From assembly GCA_003142255.1 (NCBI GenBank), contig PLLO01000001.1, positions 26,728 through 90,727 on the forward strand: DNA of 64,000 nucleotides, read 5' to 3'. Position numbers and translations under genes: made by a program. This stretch comes from Bacteroidales bacterium. GTDB taxonomy: Bacteria; Bacteroidota; Bacteroidia; Bacteroidales; VadinHA17. The notes beneath the pieces are model-generated. The model was not told the origin of the DNA. It searched no databases and saw nothing but the letters and a program-made list of their open reading frames with translations. Of the stretch, positions 44,321 to 54,105 are shown one piece after another (position 1 is the first letter of the stretch; each line of letters opens with the position of its first letter).

Positions 44321-47140
44321 CTATTGAGCAGGTTTGAAAATCAGGTCAACAACATCAGCCTTCCTGAACATTTTCCCTGATAGTTTTTTGATGTCATTGA
44401 CGGTAAAGGATTTTAAGATATCCTCATAATTCTTTGGATCATTTGAATTGATACCGTAGCTATAATACTTGTTGAAAGTGCTGACCCAGTATGAGTTATG
44501 CATTTTATTTTCCTCGCGGTTCTTAAGAAGGTTATTCACTGTCTTATCGAGGTTCACCTTGCTTGGTCCTATTTGAACGAGGCTGTCTATTTGCCTGTAA
44601 ATAATTGCTTTGAGATCATTGGCGCGGACAGGATTGCAATCGAAGGTAATATTTCCCTCTGCTTTTTGTTCAGGCCTTTTAACACCGGCAATGCCTATCT
44701 GAACACCATATGTGCCTCCCTGGTCCTCCCTGACTTTTTCAGTATAAACAAGATCAAGGATGCCCTGTATTACCTGTAACCCAAGATAATTAAACGGTTT
44801 ATATTTCATATCGGAGGATAAAGAGATATAAACGGTCGATTTCGGAATTGTGAGAGACATGCTTATCTCTTTGGTAATTTTCCCTTTGGGCTGGTTTACC
44901 TTCCTGTCGATCCAGGTCTCCTTGCGATTCGAAACGGGTAATGAACCAATATATTTTTCGACCATCGGAAGGACTACCTCTTTATCAACGTTTCCCACAA
45001 TGAAGAATGTGAATTCGTCAGCTCCATGGAACCTGTCCTGATATACTTTCTGAACCTGTTCCATTGTTATCTTCGATATATTATCCTTGGTAAGAATAAT
45101 TGTCCTCGGATTATATCCTGTTGTGATAAGCGAGACGCTGTCACTTTTTATTTTTTCGGGATTCTTTTCCTGGGCCCCTATCATAGAGGCAAATCTTCCA
45201 ATTATCGAATTGTGAGCCTGCTGGTCGAATCTTGGTTTAGCCAGCTTGAGATAAAGAAGTTGCATCATGGTCTCGAAATCTTTGGGAGTAGAAGAGCCGC
45301 TTACATTTTCTGTAACCTCTCCAAGCGAAAGGCTAACTGTGGCTTTTTTCCCCGAAAGCATTTTCTGAAGGGTAATATTATCATAATCACCTGCACCGTA
45401 CATCCCGATTATCAATGGCATGAGCATACCAGGCAGCACCAGGTCATTATCGAGCTTTGACAGTCCGCCGAAGCTGAAACCTGAAAGAATGATATTATCC
45501 TTTTCATAATCAGCTTTCCTGTATACCACTTTCACATTGTTTGCCAGTGTCCATTCAACAGCATCAAACTGAGGCAGGGCGACAGTTTTAACAACGGCAG
45601 ATCCTTTTAGCTCTTCTGAAACAAGAGATGTCCCCATTGCCTTGTCTTCATAAGGAGTAAGCTTTGCGGTAGTGACTCTATTAATGATGTCCCTTGCTTC
45701 CGTTTCAGAAAGATGCTTTGTATCATCAGCCTCAAGACCCTGCACCACAATTGTTCTGTTCTCATCGGTCATCAGTTCCCTGAATTTTGCTGTGATCTCT
45801 TCTGCTGTGATCCCGTCCATTACCTGTTTGAAAAACTCCAGATCAAAGTCGGCATTTGTCAGAGGTTCACCTGTAAGAAAATATTGAATTATCCCAGAAA
45901 CATAAGTATCATTTGAGATCTTATCTTTCTGCTTGAATGTGTTTTCAAGGTTTGACAGGTTTCTTGCCTTAGCCCTGTCGAGCTCGGCTTTCCCGAACCC
46001 AAAAACCTTCGCTCTCTGAGCTTCTGTATAAATTGCCTCAAGGGCAACGGCCTCCTCATTCTTGCGGGCATTGGCATAAATTGTGAATGCATCATATTTC
46101 CTGGGAATATAGTTTCCGGCATATACTGAACCCGTAACGAAAGGAGGATCGGGTTTCTGAAGCAGCTCACTTATCCTGACGCCCATCATAGAGTTCATCA
46201 GTGAGATTATATATGAGTCGCGCAGATACTTCAGGTTTCTGCCTTCGGGAGGGATGTTCTTATAAAGGGAGATTACCGAAACCGAATTCTGGGGAGCCTC
46301 CTTATCGGTGGCAAGAACATAATAAGTATCCTTATGGGAAGGTACATCAGGGAAAAAGCGGACGGAAGGATTTTCTGCCGCAGGGATTTTTGAAAAAAGA
46401 TCCCTGATCCTGCCCTCAACCTCATCAACATTTATATCGCCGACGACTGCGATTGCCTGAAGGTCGGGACGATACCACTGATGGTAATAATTTCTTAATG
46501 TATTATATGCAAATGATTTGACGATCTCAGGATCACCAATGACATCCCTTTTTGCATATTTTGAATCTTTTATTACAACCGGAACGATTATCCTGTTGAA
46601 CATCCTGGAATTGGCATCTTCGCCAGTCCGCCATTCCTCGGCAATGACCCCGCGTTCCAGGTCTATCTCTTTGTCATCAAGTGTAAGATAATGTGACCAG
46701 TCGTTGAGTATCAGCAGGCAGGTATCTACAAGTTCAGGCTTGTCGGACGGAACATTGGAAAGGTTGTAAACTGTTTCATCGTAGGAGGTATATGCATTTA
46801 TATTATAGCCGAATGCTACACCATGCTTTTCAAGGCCGTTCAGGATACCTTTACCGGGGAAATGTTCTGTTCCGTTGAATGACATGTGCTCAAGGAAATG
46901 GGCAAGGCCATTCTGATCGTCATTTTCAAGGACCGCGCCTACATTCTGAATGATATAGAAGCTTGCCCTTTTCTCAGGCTCCTTGTTTTTCCTGATGAAG
47001 TAGGTAAGCCCGTTATTAAGCTTCCCTGTCCTGACTTCCGGATCCATCGGGGCGGGCTTATTAAGATCTGTCTGGGCATAGGTTCCGGTTGTAAGAAGGA
47101 TAGCTGCAGCCATGAACAGCATAAGTTTAAATGATTTCAT
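44321..47140 (-). CDS. M16 family zinc metallopeptidase (pitrilysin-like)
   Basis: A 939-residue protein with a signal peptide (SFKLMLFMAAAILLTTGTYAQ). The first M16 domain has the inverted zinc motif HFLEHMSFNG (HxxEH) and, some 75 residues later, the third ligand in LERGVIAEEWRTGED; the second, inactive half has PQFDAVEWTLANNVKVVYR and later TFFIVGNVDKEVV. This is the two-half, single-chain architecture of exported M16 peptidases, which digest peptides in the periplasm. The start is set at ATG 47140, ten codons into the frame, where the signal peptide begins. It is followed by a terminator and appears to be its own unit. Confidence 0.94.
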   Translation of the reverse strand: MKSFKLMLFMAAAILLTTGTYAQTDLNKPAPMDPEVRTGKLNNGLTYFIRKNKEPEKRASFYIIQNVGAVLENDDQNGLAHFLEHMSFNGTEHFPGKGILNGLEKHGVAFGYNINAYTSYDETVYNLSNVPSDKPELVDTCLLILNDWSHYLTLDDKEIDLERGVIAEEWRTGEDANSRMFNRIIVPVVIKDSKYAKRDVIGDPEIVKSFAYNTLRNYYHQWYRPDLQAIAVVGDINVDEVEGRIRDLFSKIPAAENPSVRFFPDVPSHKDTYYVLATDKEAPQNSVSVISLYKNIPPEGRNLKYLRDSYIISLMNSMMGVRISELLQKPDPPFVTGSVYAGNYIPRKYDAFTIYANARKNEEAVALEAIYTEAQRAKVFGFGKAELDRAKARNLSNLENTFKQKDKISNDTYVSGIIQYFLTGEPLTNADFDLEFFKQVMDGITAEEITAKFRELMTDENRTIVVQGLEADDTKHLSETEARDIINRVTTAKLTPYEDKAMGTSLVSEELKGSAVVKTVALPQFDAVEWTLANNVKVVYRKADYEKDNIILSGFSFGGLSKLDNDLVLPGMLMPLIIGMYGAGDYDNITLQKMLSGKKATVSLSLGEVTENVSGSSTPKDFETMMQLLYLKLAKPRFDQQAHNSIIGRFASMIGAQEKNPEKIKSDSVSLITTGYNPRTIILTKDNISKITMEQVQKVYQDRFHGADEFTFFIVGNVDKEVVLPMVEKYIGSLPVSNRKETWIDRKVNQPKGKITKEISMSLTIPKSTVYISLSSDMKYKPFNYLGLQVIQGILDLVYTEKVREDQGGTYGVQIGIAGVKRPEQKAEGNITFDCNPVRANDLKAIIYRQIDSLVQIGPSKVNLDKTVNNLLKNREENKMHNSYWVSTFNKYYSYGINSNDPKNYEDILKSFTVNDIKKLSGKMFRKADVVDLIFKPAQ

Positions 47141-47238
47141 GAGAATATTGGTTTCAATGATTATAAACAAAAATGATCATCGTATTTGCAGTCGATGAAA
47201 AGTAAAGTTAAACAACTAAAGGGAAGAACTCAAAAAAA

Positions 47239-47853
47239 TTAAAAAAGTCCGTGCAGTTCGGCATCGATCTTATCGATTACCTCAGCGAGGTGATCCTTAT
47301 TATTGGGGAAATTATAATGATCAGCTTCCACGATCAGGAGCTTCCCAAGATTATAAGTTTCAATCCACGCCTCATATCTTTCGTTCAGCCTTTTCAGGTA
47401 ATCGATGCGGATAGAGCTCTCATATTCACGCCCGCGCTTCTGGATGTTGTTTACCAGAGTCGGAACGGAAGCCCTCAGGTAGAGAAGAAGGTCCGGCGGC
47501 TTTACGAGTGAGCTCATCAGTTTGAAAAGGGTTGAATAATTTTCAAAGTCGCGGGTCGACATTAATCCCATCGAATGAAGGTTAGGAGCAAATATCTCTG
47601 CATCCTCGTAAATTGTCCTGTCCTGGACAATAGGCTTGTCTGACTTCTTGATTTCAAGCACCTGGGTGAACCGGGAGTTAAGAAAATAAATCTGAAGGTT
47701 AAAGGACCAGCGAAGCATGTCTTCGTAAAAGTCGTTGAGATAAGGGTTATAATCAACATCTTCATAATACGGTGTCCAGCCATAATGCTTGGCAAGCAAC
47801 CCTGCCAGCGTTGTTTTACCCGATCCTATATTTCCTGCAATTGCAATGTGCAT
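47239..47853 (-). CDS. deoxynucleoside kinase
   Basis: A 204-residue kinase of the deoxyadenosine/deoxyguanosine kinase family. It has the P-loop IAGNIGSGKTTLAG (5-18), YYEDVDYNPYLNDFYED with the Glu of the active site, LQIYFLNSRFTQ, the DR-type motif VQDRTIYEDAEIFA and the lid LVNNIQKRGREYESSIRIDYLKRLNERYEAW. It phosphorylates deoxynucleosides with ATP in salvage. The exact base preference is unknown. Upstream are the GH3 and recO genes on the same strand; the gap to the GH3 stop is about 65 bases. Confidence 0.93.
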   Translation of the reverse strand: MHIAIAGNIGSGKTTLAGLLAKHYGWTPYYEDVDYNPYLNDFYEDMLRWSFNLQIYFLNSRFTQVLEIKKSDKPIVQDRTIYEDAEIFAPNLHSMGLMSTRDFENYSTLFKLMSSLVKPPDLLLYLRASVPTLVNNIQKRGREYESSIRIDYLKRLNERYEAWIETYNLGKLLIVEADHYNFPNNKDHLAEVIDKIDAELHGLF

Positions 47854-47918
47854 GATTGAATGCTTTTATTTTATAAAATTACAAAAAAACTTCAGTTCAC
47901 TGCTAAGTTTTAATCACT

Positions 47919-49439
47919 TCAGGATTTTATTCCTGAAACCGTAAATATTTCCTCAATGTACTCCCTTGAGTTAGATAATCTTGGAACCTTATTCTGCCCG
48001 CCAAGTTTATTTTTTGTTTTAAGCCATTTGTTGAAAGTTCCCCTGGGCACACTTCTTACCAAAGGTCTGACAAGATTTATATCCCTGAATCTTTTAGCTT
48101 CATAATCGGAATTGACGGATTTAAGGGTTTCATCAAGCACTTCTGTGAATCTGTCAAGATCCGAAGGGTCTTTTTCAAATTCAATTATCCATTCATGTGT
48201 GCCTTTTGATGATACCCCCATAAATACAGGACCTGCCGTGTATTCTGAAATAATTGCACCGGTAGCTTTGCATGCAGCGTCGAGCGCCATTTCGGCATTT
48301 TCGACGATGACCTCTTCGCCAAAAGCATTAATGAAGTGTTTTGTTCGTCCTGATATCCTGAAACGGTAAGGGTCGGTATTTGTAAAAACAACGGTATCGC
48401 CTATCATATATCGCCAGAGGCCGCTGTTGGTAGAGATAACAATAGCATAATTCACCCCTTTCTCAACTTCAGCCAGAGTTAAAGAAAGAGGAAAATCGCC
48501 GGAGATCTTGTCGGACGGGATAAACTCATAAAAAATCCCGTAATCGAGCATAAGAAGCATGTCTGTTTGTGCGGGATCATCCTGTATACCGAAAAACCCT
48601 TCAGATGCGTTATAGGTTTCCATGTAATGCATCTTGTCGCCGGCAATCAGCTCCCGGTAAATTTCACGGTATGGCGTAAAGCTTATCCCTCCGTGAAAGA
48701 ACACTTCAAGATTTGGCCATACGTCCAGGAGGTTGGTCTTTCCGGTATAGGATAAAATATGTTTGATAAGCGTAAGATACCAGGAAGGTACTCCGGAGAA
48801 ATTAGTGACATTCTCCTTAGCTGTTTTTTTTGTTATGAGATCAAGCTTCTGCTCAAAATCTTCGATCAATGCAATTTTTTTCCCAGGAGTTCTTATCAGT
48901 TCAACCCATGACGGGGCATTTTCAATAAGAATTGCAGACAGATCTCCATAGAGTGACTGGTTGCTGAATTTGTTTATACAATGGCTGCCGCCAAGGGTCA
49001 GAGCCTTGCCGCTGAAGATGTGCGTCGTCGGATAATTAAGGGTATATATGGCAAGAATGTCCCTGGCCGCCTGGTAATGGCAATGCTCCAGGGCATCCTG
49101 GCTTACAGGTATGAATTTGCTTTTGGATGAAGTGGTTCCGGATGATTTTGCAAACCATTTTATTTCACCAGGCCAGAGCAGATCCTTCTCTCCTGCCCGC
49201 AACCTCTCTATCATTGGAATTATTTTCTCATATGTCTGGACCGGAACTGCCAAACGGTATTCATCTGCTGATTTTATTGAAGCATAATTATATTTTGATC
49301 CCCATTCAGTATCCGAAGCTCTGGCAAGGATATCTGAAAGAACAGTCTGCTGGGTATCGGCAGGATGACGCTTAAAGTATTCAATCTGACTTATACGCTT
49401 GGTATTGAGCCGCTTGATCAGTTTAGGAATTACCGGCAT
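47919..49439 (-). CDS. GH3-family acyl-adenylate-forming protein
   Basis: A 506-residue member of the GH3 auxin-responsive promoter family. Visible are FAKSSGTTSSKSKFIPVS (nucleotide-binding Ser/Thr-rich loop), YMETYNASEGFFGIQDD (the acyl-substrate/ATP motif YxxxE-A-SEG) and RYMIGDTVVFTNTDPYRFRISGRTKHFINAFGEE. In plants GH3 enzymes couple acids such as indole-acetic acid to amino acids; the role of the bacterial homologues, which are general in Bacteroidetes, is not established. No signal peptide is present. It lies between recO and the deoxynucleoside kinase gene. Confidence 0.92.
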   Translation of the reverse strand: MPVIPKLIKRLNTKRISQIEYFKRHPADTQQTVLSDILARASDTEWGSKYNYASIKSADEYRLAVPVQTYEKIIPMIERLRAGEKDLLWPGEIKWFAKSSGTTSSKSKFIPVSQDALEHCHYQAARDILAIYTLNYPTTHIFSGKALTLGGSHCINKFSNQSLYGDLSAILIENAPSWVELIRTPGKKIALIEDFEQKLDLITKKTAKENVTNFSGVPSWYLTLIKHILSYTGKTNLLDVWPNLEVFFHGGISFTPYREIYRELIAGDKMHYMETYNASEGFFGIQDDPAQTDMLLMLDYGIFYEFIPSDKISGDFPLSLTLAEVEKGVNYAIVISTNSGLWRYMIGDTVVFTNTDPYRFRISGRTKHFINAFGEEVIVENAEMALDAACKATGAIISEYTAGPVFMGVSSKGTHEWIIEFEKDPSDLDRFTEVLDETLKSVNSDYEAKRFRDINLVRPLVRSVPRGTFNKWLKTKNKLGGQNKVPRLSNSREYIEEIFTVSGIKS

Positions 49440-49489
49440 ATAAAATCTGATTAATCCTTAAAGATAATAAAAAACAGAAGTTATTTTGT

Positions 49490-50215
49490 TCAGCTGAAAA
49501 CCTCTTTAAGAACTTCAAGGGATCTGATTTTTTTTAGTCCCGGCAGATGAAGTGAATAGTAATTGACAAGTGTTTCAAGTACCTCATTCCTGAATGATCC
49601 GGTAAGCGGAATATCTTTTATCTGTTCGTAAGATGAGGAAAAAAACAGGGAAAGAACCTGAGACACTTCCCGGCTTGCATAACTTCCATTGAGAGGCGGG
49701 GTCGGAACAAAAATGCCGTTTAGCATATCAAAAAAGTAATCATCGGGACTAACTCTTTTTGCGGGTTCAAATCCCAGGTAACTGCTCAGTCCGGCAAGAA
49801 AAGCAATATGAAAATTAGCGTATCCTTCGGTACACCTGTCGAAATACATGACCGATTCTTCAATAAAATCAAAAAGTTCTTCATTCGGGCTCTCTTCCCG
49901 GAGAACCGAAGTGAGTACCTCGCCAAGAAAAATTGCAACACTGCTCTTTTTGATGTTCGAATAAATATCGGCAGGCGTGTAGGAAACAGAGTACTCCCTG
50001 AGGGTCTGCAAGCTTCTTGATTCCTTGTTATATGCTATCAGATCGAGTATGAACATCGACTGAAGGAAGACAGTATGCCTGCCGGCTTTTTTATTCCTTG
50101 CACCACGGATCAGAAAAGATCTTCGGCCGTACTTTCGTGTATATAGCTGTGCTACAATACCTGAATCAGTATATTTTATCTGGTGCAGGACTATTCCCTT
50201 TGTCTTCTCAATCAT
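49490..50215 (-). CDS. recO: DNA repair protein RecO
   Basis: A 241-residue recombination mediator that helps load RecA on gapped DNA with RecF/RecR. The N-terminal OB fold begins TKGIVLHQIKYTDSGIVAQLYTRKYGRRSFLIRG, with the typical K-G-I-V-L start, followed by LDLIAYNKESRSLQTLREY and the helical C-terminal domain. No zinc-finger cysteines are seen, as in many Bacteroidetes RecO. Divergent from the cyclase gene at 50314 by about 98 bases. Confidence 0.93.
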   Translation of the reverse strand: MIEKTKGIVLHQIKYTDSGIVAQLYTRKYGRRSFLIRGARNKKAGRHTVFLQSMFILDLIAYNKESRSLQTLREYSVSYTPADIYSNIKKSSVAIFLGEVLTSVLREESPNEELFDFIEESVMYFDRCTEGYANFHIAFLAGLSSYLGFEPAKRVSPDDYFFDMLNGIFVPTPPLNGSYASREVSQVLSLFFSSSYEQIKDIPLTGSFRNEVLETLVNYYSLHLPGLKKIRSLEVLKEVFS

Positions 50216-50313
50216 CAGAACTCTCTTTGTTCAAAAATACAACATTTTGATAATTCTTTTTGTTGAGGTGTAAATAAGGAAATTAGTATATTTACTGTTC
50301 AACAAATTCCGTT

Positions 50314-51720
50314 ATGGCTGCCAACGATAATGATGAACTGGTAAAAAGGATAGCCAAGCTGGCCCGTCAAAACCAGGAACTTGAAGATCATATCAAGAAG
50401 CTGGAGAAGCAGAATGAAAAACTTACCAGTGATAATGAAAAATTAAAGGCTCGTTCCGAGAGAGTCTCCCCTGCTGCCCCTAAAGAAACGGGGGAAGGAG
50501 ATAAGAAGGAAAAGTCGCTGAAGTTCAATATGGCGACAGTTCTCTTCGCAGATATTCATGGATTTTCGAAGCTTGTTGAAGGTATGGATTCATCTGCGAT
50601 AATGGATGAGCTTGATGAGATACTTTATGAATTTGATGCTATTGTTGCCAAGTACAAAATTGAAAAAATCAAAACTATTGGCGACACCTATATGTGTGCC
50701 GGAGGCATTCCTAATAAAAACATTACGAACCCGATTGATGTCGTCATGGCGGCAATGGAGATGCGCAATTTCCTCGAAAATTATGAGATCGGCAAAAGAG
50801 GCAGCGAACACAGGATATGGGACCTGAAAATCGGAATTCATACCGGACCGGTCACAGCTTCGATTTCAGGAAAGAAAAAAGTCAGCTACGATATAAAGGG
50901 AGATACGGTAAATACGGCAAGCCGGGTTGAAGCTATCTCTGAAAAGGGCATGATACTTATCTCGGTGATGACTTACGAGCTCGTCAAGGAATTCTTCGAT
51001 TGCGAATATTTCGGGAAACTTCCCGTCAAATACAAGGGAGACCTGCAGATGTATAGGGTGAAAGGTCTTAAGCTGGAGTTCTCGGTTGACGAATTGGGGA
51101 AATTGCCCAACGATGCATTCAAGGTGAAATTCGGGCTTATTCAGTTCACCGATATACAGGAAATTATTCTCGATAAACTTGAAAGGGAGCTGCCCGGTTA
51201 TCTCTTCTATCATAATGTAAAGCATACTGTTGATGTTGTCACTGAAGTTGAACTTATTGGCTGGGCGGAGGGTTGCTCTGATGAAGAAATTCTCCTGCTG
51301 AAGACAGCAGGCTTGTTCCATGATGCAGGTCACACGGTGGTTTACGACGGCCATGAATATCAGGGAACCTTTATTGCACGCGAGATGCTTCCAAAATATA
51401 ATTACAGCCCGGCTCAGATCGACAGGATCTGTGAAATAATAATGTCGACCAAGCTTCCTCCTAAACCAACCAACCTGCTTGAGGATATTATCTGTGACTC
51501 CGACCTTGATTATCTTGGGAGAAGTGATTTTATCCCTGTTTCAAATACACTTTTCGAGGAGCTGAAGGCTCAGAATAAAATGGGATCCCTGAATGACTGG
51601 AACAGGATTCAGGTCAAATTCATCTCTGGTCATCAATATTTTACCAAGACTGCAAGAAGCCTGAGAGAAGTCAATAAACAACTTCAGATAGACAGGATAC
51701 AAAGCCTGATTACAGAGTAG
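50314..51720 (+). CDS. adenylate cyclase with N-terminal coiled coil and C-terminal HD domain
   Basis: A 468-residue cytoplasmic protein. Residues 5-50 form a coiled coil (heptads of Leu in LARQNQELEDHIKKLEKQNE). Residues about 70-240 form a class III cyclase domain with metal-binding Asp80 and Asp124, ATP-selecting Lys120 and Asp193, and catalytic Asn200 and Arg204, so cAMP is the expected product. Residues about 290-440 form an HD domain with His300, His304, the His336-Asp337 pair, His340 and Asp397, of the phosphohydrolase type. Whether it hydrolyses cAMP or another nucleotide is unknown. A paralogue with a broken HD lies at 54812-56635. The gene ends in a long hairpin shared with porZ. 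Confidence 0.9.
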   Translation: MAANDNDELVKRIAKLARQNQELEDHIKKLEKQNEKLTSDNEKLKARSERVSPAAPKETGEGDKKEKSLKFNMATVLFADIHGFSKLVEGMDSSAIMDELDEILYEFDAIVAKYKIEKIKTIGDTYMCAGGIPNKNITNPIDVVMAAMEMRNFLENYEIGKRGSEHRIWDLKIGIHTGPVTASISGKKKVSYDIKGDTVNTASRVEAISEKGMILISVMTYELVKEFFDCEYFGKLPVKYKGDLQMYRVKGLKLEFSVDELGKLPNDAFKVKFGLIQFTDIQEIILDKLERELPGYLFYHNVKHTVDVVTEVELIGWAEGCSDEEILLLKTAGLFHDAGHTVVYDGHEYQGTFIAREMLPKYNYSPAQIDRICEIIMSTKLPPKPTNLLEDIICDSDLDYLGRSDFIPVSNTLFEELKAQNKMGSLNDWNRIQVKFISGHQYFTKTARSLREVNKQLQIDRIQSLITE

Positions 51721-51797
51721 AAATTTCCCCCCTTTGAAGGGGGTTGGAGGATGTTTTTAAACTTACATCCCCCCGCCCTCCTCAAGGGGGAATTTTA
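51721..51797. repeat. long C-run/G-run hairpin between convergent cyclase and porZ
   Basis: The sequence right after the cyclase stop forms an imperfect inverted repeat of about 32-base arms: AAATTTCCCCCCTTTGAAGG ... GGATGT pairs with ACATCCCCCC ... AAGGGGGAATTTT around a ten-base A/T-rich loop. It starts one base after the stop of one gene and ends eight bases before the stop of porZ on the other strand. It is likely both a two-way terminator and a member of the repeat type seen at 9949-10020. Confidence 0.75.
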
Positions 51798-51804
51798 TTG
51801 TCAG

Positions 51805-54090
51805 CTAATTTATCACGAGGATTTTTGTAACACACGACTGTGATCCGTCGCTGCTCGCGCAGAAAACAATGTAGACTCCCGTTGCCACCCGTTTCCCATT
51901 GTAAGTGGAGAGGTCCCAGGATGCCATACCGCCATCGGATCTGGTTTTATATACCAGGTTTCCGCTTACATCAGTGATCCTGATTTCCGTATCCCTGACA
52001 AGCCCCGTAATTGTTACATTTCCTGTAAAATCTTGTCTTACCGGATTTGGGAATGAGTAAACATTTGTAAAAGATTCCTTTCCTGCAACGGCATCTCCAC
52101 GGTAAGAGATAATTCCCTTTGAAGTTGCAAGCCAGACATCTCCTGTCTTGTTGTCTACTGAAACACTTGCAATTACATTAGAAAACAGCGGGCTGTTTTC
52201 CTCGTTCAGGTTCTTGAGCTGCTTCGTGCCGTCTGCCGAAAGAAGATATGCTCCTGAACTCATTGTCCCCAGCCACTTCCTGTTAGCGCCGTCAACGGAA
52301 ATCGAGGTAATTGTTTCTGTTCCCAGCATATAATCGGCAAGACCAGTCCCGTCATTCCTCGGCACTTTTATCCTGTATGCCTTAAGATCCCCTTCAAAGA
52401 CTTTCTCGGGATTATAATATATAAGAGGACCCTTGTCTGTTCCCACCCAGATATTTCCGTCAAGATCTTCAGCTATGGAATAAACATAGGAGATTATCTC
52501 ATTATCGGAATCTGTGACAGACATTTTAATGTAACTGTCATCATTAAAGTTGGAAAGGGTTCCGTGATCGTCATAAACCGCAAGGCCGTAGCCTCTTGGC
52601 AATACTATCCATTTTTGACCGGTCCTGGTAATGATGATATCGCCTATATCGTCAGCATCAATTGTTAAAGGATTAACAATCCAGGTTACTCCGTCAGGCT
52701 TAAGAATCTTGATACTTCCCGTAACTTCAGTCTGTGTGATCCAGAGGTTTCTATCCTTATCCATTGCCAGGCCGCAAATACGGACATAGGGTTTTCCCGG
52801 GATTATAGTCTGCAAAGGAGAATTTGCATCATTATACTGTTTTACCAGGAGGTTGTTTTTATATTCAAGCAATCCTCCACCCCAGGTAGAAACAAAAAAA
52901 TGGGTATTGTCCGAAGGATCTATTACCGTTCTCATTGCATCGGAAATAACTGACGAGGAAATATTTGTCCAGGTATTATCTTCATGCATTGATATCTGCA
53001 GGGGTCTCCATAGATTATTCCATGCTGCATCAATGCCTCCTCCGCATATAATTGTTTTTCCGTCCTTCGACGTAATACTGATAGCATTGTTCGAAACCGG
53101 TCCGGGAAGTGTCAGCGCAGAAAACTCAGTAACGTTACTTCCCATAATAAGTCCTGCATTGCTATCGGCAATCCATAAAGTGCTGCCGTCTTTAATTATC
53201 TGTGCAATTGCCGGGCTCCCCCATCCGTAGCTCGAAATGGTCCTGTTCAGTGTTCCGTCAATGTTATAAATGCTTGCTGAGCTTCCTGAAGATATCGTAA
53301 AGCCGTTATCGTAATTATCAAATGAGCTATAGAAAAGACCGGGGACAAATGAAAATACCGAAGTGCTGCCCTGGATGGCATAAATTGTATCTCCTGTAAA
53401 ATATTTGCCAGTCCTGTTTACATAAAGCTTGTTTCCGGAAAACAGTGCAAGGTTGTAATTTCCGCCAGGCGAAGGAAGTGCGGTCAGAAGCCAGTTCCCA
53501 AAATATGCCAAACCTGAATTGCCGATATCAGCAGAATAGACCCCCATGTTTGTGGCCGCATACACCTTTCCGTTGCCAAAAGCTATGTCATTTACCTCGG
53601 CAGCTTCCGAATCGTTGCCGGGCTTCCAGGTATCGAAGATCTCATTCTTTGCTATATCGATGACGACAATGCCGAAGCTGCAGGCAAGATAGGCATACCT
53701 GCCGCTGGTTTTGATCCTGTTCACGCTCTTGTTCCCGGGGATATATTTTCTTTCTATATCAGGGATATTATATATCGAACTTCCTTTAACGAGGTCAATA
53801 TTTGTTGTCGTGTAGGCAATGATGAGAGTGTTGTTTTCTTCGGACCATGCAATTGTACTTATTCCGGTTCCTGAGAGCCCGTTTACCTTTGACAGCTTCC
53901 TGAGCTCTGCATACTGTTTGTTATAGACAATGACAGACGAGCCTGTTGATGCGAATACTTCCTTTGAACCTGCTGCAACACATAATGCGCTGTTATATAT
54001 CAGGTGATCAGTCCATTCCCCGACAGGCGTCTGAGCCATTGTGAATGATGAAAATATAATTATGCCGGTTATAGTCAGGTACCTTCTCAT
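51805..54090 (-). CDS. porZ: type IX secretion system protein PorZ-like (two-propeller, sorting-type C-terminus)
   Basis: A 761-residue exported protein with a signal peptide (TITGIIIFSSFTMAQ). It starts PVGEWTDHLIYNSALCVAAG, then KVNGLSGTGISTIAWSEENNTLIIAY and YLACSFGIVVIDIAKNEI, as in PorZ, followed by repeats with W-V-G-T-D or W-L-A-T-S-K-G typical of two beta-propellers. The end has SFPNPVRQDFTGNVTITGL and TGVYIVF, a type A sorting-domain-like Ig fold. PorZ sits on the cell surface as part of the attachment complex that anchors T9SS cargo to A-LPS in Porphyromonas. Length (776 there) agrees. It is close to rdgB, 15 bases after it. Confidence 0.85.
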   Translation of the reverse strand: MRRYLTITGIIIFSSFTMAQTPVGEWTDHLIYNSALCVAAGSKEVFASTGSSVIVYNKQYAELRKLSKVNGLSGTGISTIAWSEENNTLIIAYTTTNIDLVKGSSIYNIPDIERKYIPGNKSVNRIKTSGRYAYLACSFGIVVIDIAKNEIFDTWKPGNDSEAAEVNDIAFGNGKVYAATNMGVYSADIGNSGLAYFGNWLLTALPSPGGNYNLALFSGNKLYVNRTGKYFTGDTIYAIQGSTSVFSFVPGLFYSSFDNYDNGFTISSGSSASIYNIDGTLNRTISSYGWGSPAIAQIIKDGSTLWIADSNAGLIMGSNVTEFSALTLPGPVSNNAISITSKDGKTIICGGGIDAAWNNLWRPLQISMHEDNTWTNISSSVISDAMRTVIDPSDNTHFFVSTWGGGLLEYKNNLLVKQYNDANSPLQTIIPGKPYVRICGLAMDKDRNLWITQTEVTGSIKILKPDGVTWIVNPLTIDADDIGDIIITRTGQKWIVLPRGYGLAVYDDHGTLSNFNDDSYIKMSVTDSDNEIISYVYSIAEDLDGNIWVGTDKGPLIYYNPEKVFEGDLKAYRIKVPRNDGTGLADYMLGTETITSISVDGANRKWLGTMSSGAYLLSADGTKQLKNLNEENSPLFSNVIASVSVDNKTGDVWLATSKGIISYRGDAVAGKESFTNVYSFPNPVRQDFTGNVTITGLVRDTEIRITDVSGNLVYKTRSDGGMASWDLSTYNGKRVATGVYIVFCASSDGSQSCVTKILVIN

Positions 54091-54105
54091 CAGAAAATTA
54101 AACTG

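Noticed and set aside
47919..49439. GH3 gene as a transfer from plants
   Set aside because: GH3-like proteins are common in Bacteroidetes and the gene fits its surroundings; no sign of recent transfer.
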